NCBI GenBank assembly: GCA_903875445.1
Contig: CAIQWD010000085.1
Location: 22,968-86,967 of the forward strand
Source: an uncultured delta proteobacterium
GTDB lineage: Bacteria; Desulfobacterota; Desulfobulbia; Desulfobulbales; Desulfocapsaceae
Direction: 5' to 3'
DNA: 64,000 nucleotides
Program-made: the position numbers and the translations under genes
Shown here: positions 8,314-17,449 of the stretch, one piece after another
Position numbering within the stretch: the stretch's first letter is position 1
How the letters are laid out: each line of letters opens with the position of its first letter
Notes under the pieces: model-generated
Seen by the model: the letters and a program-made list of their open reading frames with translations, nothing else
Databases searched by the model: none
Told to the model about the DNA's origin: nothing

Positions 8314-9336
8314 TTATAGCTTTTGGATATAAGCGCTCTCTTTGAGCTTTTTAACCCATTCGGAATAGGCGACTTTCATTTTTTCTTCGTAGAGTTTCTC
8401 CCTCATCTCCTCTTTCAGTTTGTCATAGGCAGAGGAGGTTGAAGCTGCTTCGTCCTTGGTCGAGAGTAGTTTGAAGAATTGGTAACCATCGGAGGTTTCG
8501 ATGATCTTACTCACTTCTCCCGGTTTTAGAGGGGCAATAGCCGTTCGCATGACCGAAGCCATGTCATCGAGACTGAGAATGCCGAGATCGCCGCCATCGC
8601 TCGCCGAGGGTAAATCGGAGAATTTTTTGGCGATATCCTTGAAGTCCTGACCCTTGTTCACCAGCTCCAGAGCGCGCTCCGCCCGTTTCCTGGTTTCCGT
8701 CTTATCTTCTCGTTCTTTTCCCGGTTCGTTCACTTCAGGGTTCCATTGGAATCCCATCTGCAGCAGGTAGAAACTGCCCTTTTCGGTTTTGGCGGTATAA
8801 TGTTCCTTGTAATAGTCGCGAATCATTTCATCGGTGACGACTATTTTGGAGCGTACATCTAAGCTGACGAGCTTACTTTGCAAGACTTGATCGCGCAGCT
8901 GTTTTTTATAGGTTTCCTCGGTCATACCGGAACGTTCTAGTTTCTTTTTAAACTCCACCGGGTCGAGACCTGAACGGCTGCGTGTATTGTCGTAAGCGGC
9001 GGCAAGCTCTTCGTCGGTTACTGTGGTGTTGGTCAATTTTGCCCGCCGGTTGATGAGACGGCGGTCAATCAGTCCGTTGAGGGCGGCTTCCCGTGCTTCA
9101 GTCAAGGCGTTTGCTAATGATGCTTGCCCGGATGACTCTTTGACCATGGCTTGATATATCCTTCCGGCTTCTTCTTCAACCTCGGAGAGAGTGATCACCT
9201 CGTCGTTGACAATCGCCAGAACTTTATCGACCAGTTCTGCTCCGCCGGTAGACGGAAGACACAAGCCTAGAAGGAAGAGTGCCAGAATCTTGCCGAGGCA
9301 TCTTCTCGTGGAACAAATCAAAAACGAATGTTTCAT
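8314..9336 (-). CDS. SurA/PpiC-type periplasmic peptidyl-prolyl isomerase
   Basis: This is a 340-residue protein. A signal peptide covers the first 32 or so residues (hydrophobic ILALFLLGLCLPSTGG). A SurA N-terminal chaperone domain (VDKVLAIVNDEVITLSEV is diagnostic) follows, then one rotamase domain of the PpiC type around residues 190-295, including the ASDGGDLGIL and FKLLS blocks. E. coli SurA has two rotamase domains; only one is seen here. It should help outer-membrane proteins such as LptD fold in the periplasm. It is first of the minus-strand run that continues into the rodZ-like gene 30 bp away. Confidence 0.9.
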   Translation of the reverse strand: MKHSFLICSTRRCLGKILALFLLGLCLPSTGGAELVDKVLAIVNDEVITLSEVEEEAGRIYQAMVKESSGQASLANALTEAREAALNGLIDRRLINRRAKLTNTTVTDEELAAAYDNTRSRSGLDPVEFKKKLERSGMTEETYKKQLRDQVLQSKLVSLDVRSKIVVTDEMIRDYYKEHYTAKTEKGSFYLLQMGFQWNPEVNEPGKEREDKTETRKRAERALELVNKGQDFKDIAKKFSDLPSASDGGDLGILSLDDMASVMRTAIAPLKPGEVSKIIETSDGYQFFKLLSTKDEAASTSSAYDKLKEEMREKLYEEKMKVAYSEWVKKLKESAYIQKL

Positions 9337-9579
9337 TGATATCCTAAAATAATAGAGTAGTTCTTATGGCCCTTCACGGTAGGTAATAAAACCATTTACC
9401 CAGAGTTCGGGTAAAAAGCTATTATTATTGCGGCGAATCGAGCAATTTCGCAACAGCGCCGGTAGTGGAATCCCGCCGAGTCATCTTGCCCGTTGTTGAC
9501 TTTCAAGGAATATGGAATAAATTGTCGCAAGAGTATATCATAGAAGAGCCAATAATGAAATCATCCTGGGAGTAGAATA

Positions 9580-10083
9580 ATGAAAAAACAGCGGAAATGT
9601 ATCTTTGCCATTCTGGCTTTCCTTATGATATCGGGTGGATTGATGTTGCCTGAGAAAATCATTGCAGCCACCAAAATGCCATCATTTGCTCTTGAGAATG
9701 TCCGTGATGGAAAGATTGTCGACTCGAGCATTTTTAAAGGTAAGGTACTCCTGTTAACTTTTTTTGCTACCTGGTGCGGACCCTGCGTGGAGGAGGTTCC
9801 CACATTAGTCAAGTTGCATACGGATATGGTGGATGCCGGTTTCTCGGTGATCGGTATGTCTGTCGATCAGCAGGGTCCGGCTACAGTTGCAAAATTCATT
9901 GAAAAAAAAGCGATCAACTACCCCGTGTTCCTGGCTGAAGCAAAGACATCTAACGATTTTGGCGGGATATATGGTATTCCCGTGGCATTTCTTGTCAACA
10001 AAACTGGCAATGTGGTGAAAAAATACACCGGGTATGTTACCCATACCGTTCTCGAAAAAGATATTCGCAGTTTACTCAACTGA
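9580..10083 (+). CDS. TlpA-like periplasmic thioredoxin
   Basis: This 167-residue redoxin has an N-terminal signal segment (hydrophobic residues 8-28). The AhpC/TSA-TlpA fold carries the active site FATWCGPCVEEVP and the cis-proline loop YGIPVAF. A GGGAG ribosome site precedes the ATG. Proteins of this kind reduce disulfides or apocytochrome cysteines outside the cytoplasm. A cytochrome c maturation gene (ccsA) lies 1.5 kb downstream, so ResA-like service to c-type heme attachment is plausible but inferred. The following methyltransferase gene starts 14 bp after its stop. Confidence 0.9.
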   Translation: MKKQRKCIFAILAFLMISGGLMLPEKIIAATKMPSFALENVRDGKIVDSSIFKGKVLLLTFFATWCGPCVEEVPTLVKLHTDMVDAGFSVIGMSVDQQGPATVAKFIEKKAINYPVFLAEAKTSNDFGGIYGIPVAFLVNKTGNVVKKYTGYVTHTVLEKDIRSLLN

Positions 10084-10097
10084 TTGATTTCATAATA

Positions 10098-10790
10098 ATG
10101 GATATACGAACTCTTCCCGAGCCGGAACGACAGATATACAATCGTATCAGGGCCAAATATAAACTGACCTTTGACCGGTTTGATATTGGTGAAAAACGAC
10201 TTCGACTTTTAAAGATTGCCGATCTTGAGGAATTTCTCGACGGCAAGGATCCCTTCGCCAACGTGTCGGAATTCCCTTTCTGGATTCGGCTCTGGGACGC
10301 CGCCATGGTGCTGGCTTACGTGCTTGGGTCGCAGCGGGATACGGAAGGCAAACAGCTCCTTGAACTGGGAGCCGGACTCGGTGCCCCGGGTCTTGCTGCG
10401 GCTGCTGCCGGTTACACGGTAACCCTCAGCGACTATGAAGATATCATTATGGATTTTCAGCGGGTGAGTGCCGCGGCATCAGGCTTGAAGGGAATTTCAT
10501 TCGTTCACCTCGATTGGCTGGAAAGCCGGACACTTGGGCCATTTGATATCTTGGCCGGTGCGGAAATCCTCTTTCGGGACGATTTTTTCGAGCCTCTGCT
10601 CAATATTTTTTCAACCCTCCTGAAGCCGGAGGGGACGATCTTTTTAGCCCATGATGCGACCCGGCAGAGCCTCTCAAAATTTCTCAAGCTTGCCGACAAA
10701 GATTTCGATATTGCCATAAAAAAACAGACCATCAGGCGCGATGGCAAGGAAAAAACCATTATAGTCAATCGCTTGCGCCATAAACAATAG
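10098..10790 (+). CDS. Class I SAM-dependent methyltransferase (METTL/PF10294-like)
   Basis: This 230-residue protein has a clear SAM site (LLELGAGLGAPGLAAAAAG), an acidic ribose-binding loop (LSDYEDI), and FPFWIRLWDAAMVLA just before motif I. That last arrangement is seen in the lysine-methyltransferase-like Methyltransf_16 family. LDWLE and AGAEILFRDDFFEPL follow, matching post-motif positions of that group. The substrate cannot be told from sequence; protein lysine is the family-based guess. It probably shares a transcript with the preceding thioredoxin gene. Confidence 0.8.
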   Translation: MDIRTLPEPERQIYNRIRAKYKLTFDRFDIGEKRLRLLKIADLEEFLDGKDPFANVSEFPFWIRLWDAAMVLAYVLGSQRDTEGKQLLELGAGLGAPGLAAAAAGYTVTLSDYEDIIMDFQRVSAAASGLKGISFVHLDWLESRTLGPFDILAGAEILFRDDFFEPLLNIFSTLLKPEGTIFLAHDATRQSLSKFLKLADKDFDIAIKKQTIRRDGKEKTIIVNRLRHKQ

Positions 10791-10866
10791 CTCCTAAGAG
10801 GACAACATTTTCTCTTGGTTGAGGTTTGACCGCCTTCCCGGGAACACCACAAAAAGAACGACACTT

Positions 10867-11553
10867 ATGCCTTTTTATCCAGTTAATCTGCAAATAACCC
10901 ACCGACTCTGCGTGGTAGTCGGTGGCGGCGGAGTCGCTCTGCGCAAAGTCAGAGGTCTTTTAGAAGCCGAGGCGCGGATCCGAGTTATCAGTCCGACCAT
11001 CGCAACGGAACTGCGTATTCTCTCCGATGCAGGGAAAATCGAGTGGTTGCAAAGAGGCTATGTCGAAGGAGACCTGAAGGGTGCGTTTCTGGTGTTCGCC
11101 GCCACTAATGATCGTGACGTCCAGCTTCGGATAAAAAATGAGACGGCAAGGTCGGCCGGTATTCTCAATAGTGCCGATGATCCCGGCGGCAGTGATTTCC
11201 ATGTTCCTGCTCATTTTCGCCGTGGCAAGATGCTGGTAACCATTGCCACCGGAGGCGGCAGCCCTGCCTTGGCAAAGAAGATTCGGGGGCAGCTGGAAGA
11301 AGCAATCGGACCGGAATACGAGGCAGTGGTCGACCTTCTTGCCCTGATAAGGGAAAGGCTGCTTGACGGGCAAGATGAGACGGCGGTGCACACCGAACTG
11401 TTCGGCAGATTGCTGCAAATGGGGATAGTCGATCTGCTGCTTGCGGCCAACTGGTTTGAATTGCAAATGTTGCTCCTGCGCGAGCTTCCGGCGGAAATCG
11501 ATGCCGTTGCCTTGGTTCGGCAGTTTCTTGAAAAGCATGATACATTAAGGTAA
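10867..11553 (+). CDS. Precorrin-2 dehydrogenase (siroheme synthase N-terminal type)
   Basis: This 228-residue protein oxidises precorrin-2 to sirohydrochlorin with NAD, a step toward siroheme (the dissimilatory sulfite reductase cofactor) and, in many sulfate reducers, toward heme. The NAD-binding Rossmann motif is VVGGGGVALRKVRGLLEA. FAATNDRDVQ follows, then the characteristic SDFHVPAHFRRGKMLVTIATGG block. No uroporphyrinogen methyltransferase domain is fused, unlike CysG. The ATG at 10867 is preferred over an upstream in-frame TTG at 10819 because the protein aligns from MPFYPVN. It heads a likely operon with ccsA and hemA. Confidence 0.9.
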   Translation: MPFYPVNLQITHRLCVVVGGGGVALRKVRGLLEAEARIRVISPTIATELRILSDAGKIEWLQRGYVEGDLKGAFLVFAATNDRDVQLRIKNETARSAGILNSADDPGGSDFHVPAHFRRGKMLVTIATGGGSPALAKKIRGQLEEAIGPEYEAVVDLLALIRERLLDGQDETAVHTELFGRLLQMGIVDLLLAANWFELQMLLLRELPAEIDAVALVRQFLEKHDTLR

Positions 11554-11615
11554 TGAAACAGCCTTGGCGGGAAAGTTAACCGCCATGCCTGACACTCTTG
11601 TTTACTGGGAAATCC

Positions 11616-12443
11616 ATGGAAGAACTCACTTACCTCCTTTTTCAGGCGATTCTTGGCATTGCTTTTGTCGTCACCGCGGCTTATTTGGTTTATTTTATTA
11701 GTCAAAATAAACAGATTCGCAAAATTGCCCGGGTTCTTATGGTCGTTTCGGGAGTTCTCCAATCCCTCTATATCCTTGTACGTTTTGCGCTTGCCGGTTA
11801 TACCCCGATTACCTCGCAGCACGAGGCGGTGTTTTTTTTCGCCTGGGCCACCACCTGGGCCTATCTTTCTTTCAGGTGGCGGCATTCTGTAAAAAACTTC
11901 GGTACCTTTGTTTCTGTCCTTATTTTCTGTCTTATCGTTATTTCATCGTTTTCTGAAAAAAAAATCGACCCTCTGCTACCGGCTTTGCAGAGTCTGTGGT
12001 TGCCTATTCATGGCGGGGTTTCCCTTATTGCCTATGGTTTTCTCTCGCTCGCCTTCTGCGGCGGCCTGATGTATTTGCTGCTGGAGAGGGAACTCAAAAG
12101 CAAGAAATTCGGTTATTTTTTTTCCCGGTTTCCCTCTCTTGATGCTCTCGATCAACTGAATAATCACTGCCTTACCGCGGGCTTTATCTTTTTGACAATA
12201 GGTATCGTCACTGGTTCCATCTGGGCTCGGCAGGCCTGGGGAACTTACTGGCAATGGGATCCCAAAGAAACCTGGTCGTTGATTACCTGGTTCATATACC
12301 TGGTTCAACTCCATCAACGGTTTACCGTCGGCTGGCGCGGTAAGAGGGCCGCCGTTATGGCGGTGATCGGTTTCACTGCAGTTATTTTTACCCTGTGGGG
12401 CGTAACATATCTGCTTGGAGGGGTGCATAGTTATGCCAGGTGA
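11616..12443 (+). CDS. ccsA: Cytochrome c biogenesis protein CcsA/ResC-type
   Basis: This 275-residue integral membrane protein has about eight hydrophobic segments. The heme-handling tryptophan-rich signature (YWQWDPKETWSL) and surrounding histidines (HEAVFFF, HGGVSL, GGVHSY) identify the heme handling protein family of system II cytochrome c maturation. It would present heme for attachment to CxxCH motifs, such as those of DsrJ. The ATG at 11616 is chosen over the upstream TTG at 11598. Its last 11 bases overlap the start of hemA, implying translational coupling. This ccsA-hemA arrangement resembles the hemX-hemA order of other bacteria. Confidence 0.9.
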   Translation: MEELTYLLFQAILGIAFVVTAAYLVYFISQNKQIRKIARVLMVVSGVLQSLYILVRFALAGYTPITSQHEAVFFFAWATTWAYLSFRWRHSVKNFGTFVSVLIFCLIVISSFSEKKIDPLLPALQSLWLPIHGGVSLIAYGFLSLAFCGGLMYLLLERELKSKKFGYFFSRFPSLDALDQLNNHCLTAGFIFLTIGIVTGSIWARQAWGTYWQWDPKETWSLITWFIYLVQLHQRFTVGWRGKRAAVMAVIGFTAVIFTLWGVTYLLGGVHSYAR

Positions 12444-13722
12444 AAATATCATTTTGCTCGGGGTGAATCACAAAAATACTCCGGTGGAAATACGTGAGCA
12501 AATTGCTGTGTCCGGCGGTTACGAAGAGCCGCTTGCGGCATTAAAGCAAATTGCCGGCCTGCGTGAATGCTACCTGCTTTCCACCTGCAATCGCGTCGAG
12601 TTGCTGCTGGTCGCTGAGCCACAATTCGATATAGAAGACAAGGTTGTCGCCTTTCTTTTTGGCGAGCAGATTCCCCGAACAGAGGCAAATCACTACCTCT
12701 ATCTTCTCTATGGCCAGGAAGCAGTACATCATTTATTCATGGTCGCCGCCAGCCTTGATTCCATGGTGGTGGGAGAAGTGCAGATACTCGGGCAGTTGAA
12801 AGAAGCCTATCGGCATGCCGCCCGTTTCGGTTGCACCGGGCCACTTCTCAACAAATTACTGCATAAATCCTTTTCTGTTGCCAAAAGGGTACGAAGCGAA
12901 ACGGCTATTGGTTCCTCTGCTGTTTCGATTAGTTATGCTGCAGTCCAGCTTGCCAGAAAAATATTCGGTAATCTCAAAGACAAAAAGGTACTCCTTATCG
13001 GTGCCGGGGAAATGGCCGAACTTGCCGCCGAACATCTGGTCGGACAGGGAGTGGCCGAGGTGATCGTTGCCAATCGCACCTTGAGCAGGGCGGTTGATTT
13101 GGCAAAACGTTTTCACGGCAAGGCCATTTCCATCGGGGAGCTGGTGCCACAACTCGAACATGTCGATATCATAATCAGCTCTACCGGCGCGACCGATATT
13201 ATCCTCCATAAAGATGAGGTGAAATCGGTAATGCGGGCGCGGATGAACAGCCCTCTGTTTTTCATCGATATTGCCGTGCCCCGCGACCTTGATCCACGCC
13301 TTATTGAAATTGACAATGTCTACCTGTATGACATCGATGATCTGAGCAATGTCGTTGAAATCAACAAATCGGAGCGCGACAAGGAGGCGGTAAAGGCCGG
13401 TCGCATTGTCGATGAGGAAACGCTCAAGTTTCAGCGCTGGTATCAAGGAGTGGCGGTAACTCCGACCATTCAAGCCCTGAAGAAAAAATTGGACGATATC
13501 GCCCTTGGTGAATTGGAAAAAACCTTGGCCAGGATGCCTCAGGTGGATGATATTGACCGCAAAACCCTGGTGAAAATGGTGGAGGCCATGGTTGCCAAAA
13601 TTCTCCACGACCCGCTGATGTACCTCAAGAGCGAATCATGCGCCGGGCGCGACAATAGTGATCTCAAAGTAACGATTGTGCGCGAATTGTTTGGCCTGAC
13701 CAAGGAAGAAGATGGGCGGTAA
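12433..13722 (+). CDS. hemA: Glutamyl-tRNA reductase
   Basis: This 429-residue enzyme reduces glutamyl-tRNA to glutamate-1-semialdehyde, the first committed step of tetrapyrrole synthesis. It shows the N-terminal LGVNHKNTPVEIRE, the catalytic cysteine in LLSTCNRVE, and the conserved GEVQILGQLKEAY block. The NADP domain is VLLIGAGEMAELAAEHL with VANRTL following. A C-terminal dimerisation helix completes it. The ATG at 12433 has GGAGGGG about nine bases upstream, inside ccsA. Its 3' end overlaps the next gene by 11 bp. Confidence 0.97.
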   Translation: MPGENIILLGVNHKNTPVEIREQIAVSGGYEEPLAALKQIAGLRECYLLSTCNRVELLLVAEPQFDIEDKVVAFLFGEQIPRTEANHYLYLLYGQEAVHHLFMVAASLDSMVVGEVQILGQLKEAYRHAARFGCTGPLLNKLLHKSFSVAKRVRSETAIGSSAVSISYAAVQLARKIFGNLKDKKVLLIGAGEMAELAAEHLVGQGVAEVIVANRTLSRAVDLAKRFHGKAISIGELVPQLEHVDIIISSTGATDIILHKDEVKSVMRARMNSPLFFIDIAVPRDLDPRLIEIDNVYLYDIDDLSNVVEINKSERDKEAVKAGRIVDEETLKFQRWYQGVAVTPTIQALKKKLDDIALGELEKTLARMPQVDDIDRKTLVKMVEAMVAKILHDPLMYLKSESCAGRDNSDLKVTIVRELFGLTKEEDGR

Positions 13723-14215
13723 CCTCAGCGAAATCCTGGAAGATGAGTGGTATTTGGTGAGGCACTCCGGAGAAACGCCGGAAATTGCGCTGCATTCGGC
13801 TCTTTATTATCTCACCCGGGCAAAAGATGGGCCACGGGCAACTCTCAATAAAGAGCAATTCGATATGCTTCGAGAGGCGGCGGTCGAGCGTTTTTTGGAA
13901 ATTGTCCTCCGGGATTTGCAACACGCCAACTGTTGTACTAAGACATACCGGGGGCTCCGTCGATCGATTATCAACTATCGGCGATTCTGCACCTTCTGCG
14001 AGCGGCAGAAGATGGATCCGGGCGGAGTGCGGAGGCAAGCAGCCGATGCTCTTCAAGTTTTTCTGACAACAGAGCATGCCGAAGTAAGCAGCGGAAAACG
14101 GCCGTCAATAATCAACTGCAGCCACCGTGAATTGAAGGTTTTCGCGGCTGAACTGGGCGTTGATCTGATAAACAAATTTGCCGGAATTGCTGCTTACTGC
14201 CTCTCTGCCGATTGA
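13712..14215 (+). CDS. Unknown protein translationally coupled to hemA
   Basis: This 167-residue protein does not match a family I can name. It is soluble and predicted mostly helical. It contains a cysteine cluster in the middle (HANCCTKTYRG, then FCTFCERQK) that might bind metal, and no signal peptide. The ATG lies inside the last codons of hemA (11-bp overlap), so it is probably made together with glutamyl-tRNA reductase. A role in regulating or stabilising HemA, or another tetrapyrrole step, is a context-only suggestion. Confidence 0.75.
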   Translation: MGGNLSEILEDEWYLVRHSGETPEIALHSALYYLTRAKDGPRATLNKEQFDMLREAAVERFLEIVLRDLQHANCCTKTYRGLRRSIINYRRFCTFCERQKMDPGGVRRQAADALQVFLTTEHAEVSSGKRPSIINCSHRELKVFAAELGVDLINKFAGIAAYCLSAD

Positions 14216-14467
14216 TTTTCCATCATCACGCAGGCATTGCCTTATTCCGGGCCAGTAACAACAGACTACTGCGGTTTCCAGGAGGAGAGGGGGCGATCGC
14301 CGCCTATCTTTTTGAAGGCGTTTGGTGGGGTTCTTGCCGTGAGTGGGAATCTGTTTTTATTTTTTCAGGGAAATATCTTTGTCATGGTATTTGTTTAGCT
14401 GTTCTGTTATCTCTTGTGGGATAAATATGGACTGTCTTTGGCTGCCGAACCCCCTCTTTTAAGAATT

Positions 14468-16648
14468 ATGAAAATTATACGCAATTTCCTCGTGTTCCAC
14501 CTGTTGTTCTGTTTGCTTTCCCTTTCCGCAATATCCGACGCTGCGCCCGGTGAAGCCGGGAAAGTTGACCAAAAGCGAAACAGATTTATCGGCTACCTGC
14601 TCAGCAAGCAACTGCCAGCTCTCCATTTCAGTGATAAGGTAATCAATAATGAACTGGCCCAGAACATTTTTTACCTTTACATAAAGCAGTTGGATTACCA
14701 AAAACGATTTCTCCTTAAAAAAGATGTCGAGCAACTTCGTGCTTTCGCACCTTATATCGGTGATAATTTGGCCAACGGCCGCATCACTCTGCCGGATACC
14801 GGCTACGATATTATTAACGAAAAAATCGACTTGGTGCAGAAGGCGGCTGAAGCCATGCTGGCCAACAACAGTGTAAAGATTCCTACCGGTTCCGGAGACC
14901 TGTTTGTCGGCAATTTCGATGTCAGAAGAAAGGAGTCATACGAGACAGACCCTGAGAAAACTAATTTTGCAGAAAATATAGGAGAATTAAAGGAGCGATG
15001 GCGGAAATTGCTTAAAGCTCAGGTCATTTCTCAGTTTCTCGATCTTGAAGAGGAGCAGGCCAAACCGAAGGACAAGGAAAAGGTCGGCAAAAAGAAGAGT
15101 GAGGAGGAACTGTGGCAGGAGGCACTCACCAAAGTCAGTAAACGCAACAAGACCTTCTTCCAACGTATGCACCAAGAAACCCTGCAGGATCATTACGACA
15201 GATTTTTCAACTGTGTCGCCAGGGCCTTTGATCCGCACACCAACTATATCCCGCCGGCCGGCAAGGAGCAATTTGATATCAGTATGCGAGGCAGCCTGGA
15301 AGGCATTGGTGCGCTCCTTCGGGAGGACGATGGCTTTATCAAGGTTATTCGAATAATTCCCGGCAGCGCCTCGGCCAGACAAGGCACCCTGAAAGCTGAG
15401 GATATTATCTTGCAGGTGGCACAGGAAGGGGAAGAGCCTGTGGATATAACCGATATGCGGTTGCGGGATGCCGTTCGGCTCATTCGCGGACCGAAAGGGA
15501 AAGCGGTTTCCCTGACGGTCAAAAAGATTGAGGGCAGTTCTCAGGTTATTAGAATTATAAGAGATGTCGTACAAATTGAGGAAACTTTCGTTAAAAGCAC
15601 GATCATCGAATCGACCGGTGGACGAAAAACAGGGTACATTTATATTCCGACTTTCTATCGTGATTTTGAGGGAATTCGCAATGGTTCAAAGGGGCGCAAT
15701 TCCACCGATGATACTCTGAAGGAGATCGTTGCACTGAAGAAAGAAAACGTCGATGGCATCGTTCTCGATTTGCGCGACGATGGTGGAGGAGCCTTAGTCG
15801 ATGCTGTGGATATAGCAGGACTATTCATAAAGTCCGGGCCGGTGGTGCAGGTGAAGAACAGCTTTGGCGATAAAAAAATCCTCAGTGATACCGATGCAAA
15901 AGAGTATTACAGTGGCCCCTTGGTGGTGCTGGTCAACAAGTTTTCGGCCTCGGCATCCGAGATCGTCGCCGCCGCCCTGCAGGATTACAAACGAGCCGTA
16001 ATTGTCGGGGGCAAACATACCCACGGCAAAGGCACGGTGCAAACGATTATCGACCTCAATGAAAATATTCCTCTTCTCCATATGCGGAAATATGACGATC
16101 TTGGGGCACTGAAGATAATGATCCAAAAATTCTATCGGGTAAATGGCAGTTCGACTCAATACAAAGGAGTGGAGCCTGACATTTTTCTGCCGAATCTCTT
16201 TGAACATATCAAGTCCGGCGAACGTTATCTCGATTTTTCTTTGCCCTGGGACTCCATCGAACCGGTTAAATTCACTCCTTGGAGTGAAAAATCTTTTGAT
16301 TTCGAATCACTTCGCAGGCTGAGCCGTGAGCGTGTCGAGAAAGATGAGGGACTGAAAACCATAGCCGAGGAGGCAGTGAAAGCTGCCGATCGTGCTGAAC
16401 ATAGCGTAATGCCAATAGATCTTGAGGATATGCGCAATCAACGACAAGAATCACGGCTTATGCGGGAAAAAATTGGCGCCCATTATCGTAAATATCGCGA
16501 AGAGCAGGGAGATGGCAGTGATTTTGAGGAATCGGACGACGATAAGGGTGACCCGAAAGAAATCTGGCTGAAGAATGTCAAGGAGGATCCTTATATTCGC
16601 GAAGCTGTAAATATTGTTGGCGATATCAGCCGCCTTCCAAGGTTGTGA
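14468..16648 (+). CDS. prc: Tail-specific (C-terminal processing) protease Prc
   Basis: This 726-residue S41-family periplasmic protease starts with a signal peptide (hydrophobic residues 4-25 after KIIRN). An N-terminal helical TSP domain is followed by a PDZ domain around residues 260-350 (GSLEGIGALL ... GSASARQGTLKAEDIIL). The protease core has catalytic serine in FSASASEI and lysine in HGKGTVQTI, and a C-terminal region of the DUF3340 type follows. It trims or degrades envelope proteins from their C-terminus. It is somewhat longer than E. coli Prc (682). The ATG at 14468 is selected because it begins a good signal peptide. Confidence 0.93.
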   Translation: MKIIRNFLVFHLLFCLLSLSAISDAAPGEAGKVDQKRNRFIGYLLSKQLPALHFSDKVINNELAQNIFYLYIKQLDYQKRFLLKKDVEQLRAFAPYIGDNLANGRITLPDTGYDIINEKIDLVQKAAEAMLANNSVKIPTGSGDLFVGNFDVRRKESYETDPEKTNFAENIGELKERWRKLLKAQVISQFLDLEEEQAKPKDKEKVGKKKSEEELWQEALTKVSKRNKTFFQRMHQETLQDHYDRFFNCVARAFDPHTNYIPPAGKEQFDISMRGSLEGIGALLREDDGFIKVIRIIPGSASARQGTLKAEDIILQVAQEGEEPVDITDMRLRDAVRLIRGPKGKAVSLTVKKIEGSSQVIRIIRDVVQIEETFVKSTIIESTGGRKTGYIYIPTFYRDFEGIRNGSKGRNSTDDTLKEIVALKKENVDGIVLDLRDDGGGALVDAVDIAGLFIKSGPVVQVKNSFGDKKILSDTDAKEYYSGPLVVLVNKFSASASEIVAAALQDYKRAVIVGGKHTHGKGTVQTIIDLNENIPLLHMRKYDDLGALKIMIQKFYRVNGSSTQYKGVEPDIFLPNLFEHIKSGERYLDFSLPWDSIEPVKFTPWSEKSFDFESLRRLSRERVEKDEGLKTIAEEAVKAADRAEHSVMPIDLEDMRNQRQESRLMREKIGAHYRKYREEQGDGSDFEESDDDKGDPKEIWLKNVKEDPYIREAVNIVGDISRLPRL

Positions 16649-16828
16649 AATAGCCCAAGACCCCTCTCTTTACAGCCTTTTGAGCGTGTTGAGCACGACA
16701 AAAATATTCTTGAAAAAGAGGGGAAAAGGTGCTAGAGATGTCAATTTGTGAATGGGCATTCATTCGTCTTTCTTTCTCCTGTCGACCGTTCACGGAAGAA
16801 TAACTCCTTAATTACAGGTTGTATTTGC

Positions 16829-17371
16829 ATGGATCTTGCCGAAGGTTTCCGGAACCACAGAGAAAAAATCGTGAATAAATGGGTAGAATACGCCCTTTCT
16901 ACCTATATTTCGTCAGGATTTTTCATCAAGGAACGTGATCAATTTGCCAATCCTGTCGGTGGCAATATCCGGGAGGCCTTGAACAGACTCTTTCCCCTGC
17001 TGGTCAGGGGGGCTGATTCCAAGGAATTTCTTGCGCCTCTTGAGCAAATTATGAGCATCCGCTCGGTTCAGGAGTTTTCGCCATCCCAGGCCGTGGCCCC
17101 TTTGAATGCCGTAAAACATATCACCAGGGAGGTTTTTGCCGCCGACAAGGAGCGCAAAAACCTAGTGCACGAATTGTATGATTTCGAGTTCGCCGTCGAT
17201 CTCGCGGTACTTGCTGCCTTTGATATTTACATGCAATTCCGGGAGCGTCTCTGCCAGGTGCGAATCGCTGAAATTAAGTCGGGAAGTCACATATTAACAG
17301 ACAGCAGGTGTCCCTCAAAACTGCTTTCTGCAGATAATAACAGAGTTTTAACAAAGGCTAACGGTATTTAA
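16829..17371 (+). CDS. RsbRD N-terminal-like protein preceding dsrM
   Basis: This 180-residue helical protein resembles the N-terminal domain of RsbRD, the non-heme-globin sensor part of stressosome proteins. It starts with the pattern FRNHREKIVNKWVEYAL and ends with a helix around FDIYMQFRERLCQ; no STAS domain is attached. It lies 78 bp upstream of dsrM on the same strand. Genes with this domain sit in front of dsrMKJOP in several sulfate reducers (recalled, not searched). A regulatory or sensing function linked to the complex is inferred. The start at 16829 is chosen because the in-frame GTG at 16748 adds an unrelated leader. Confidence 0.7.
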   Translation: MDLAEGFRNHREKIVNKWVEYALSTYISSGFFIKERDQFANPVGGNIREALNRLFPLLVRGADSKEFLAPLEQIMSIRSVQEFSPSQAVAPLNAVKHITREVFAADKERKNLVHELYDFEFAVDLAVLAAFDIYMQFRERLCQVRIAEIKSGSHILTDSRCPSKLLSADNNRVLTKANGI

Positions 17372-17449
17372 CTGGTCTCCATGCGGGAAACAGCCGGCTC
17401 TGTTTTACTGCGTGGTTTCCAAAACAGTTCAATTGAAGCGAGGTAAGAA

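Noticed and set aside
12856..13608. 250-codon minus-strand open frame
   Set aside because: Antisense to hemA, without ribosome site or domain.
14216..14467. Small gene between the hemA-coupled gene and prc
   Set aside because: One frame of about 57 codons is protein-like at its end but has no start codon; the overlapping 70-codon frame lacks a ribosome site.
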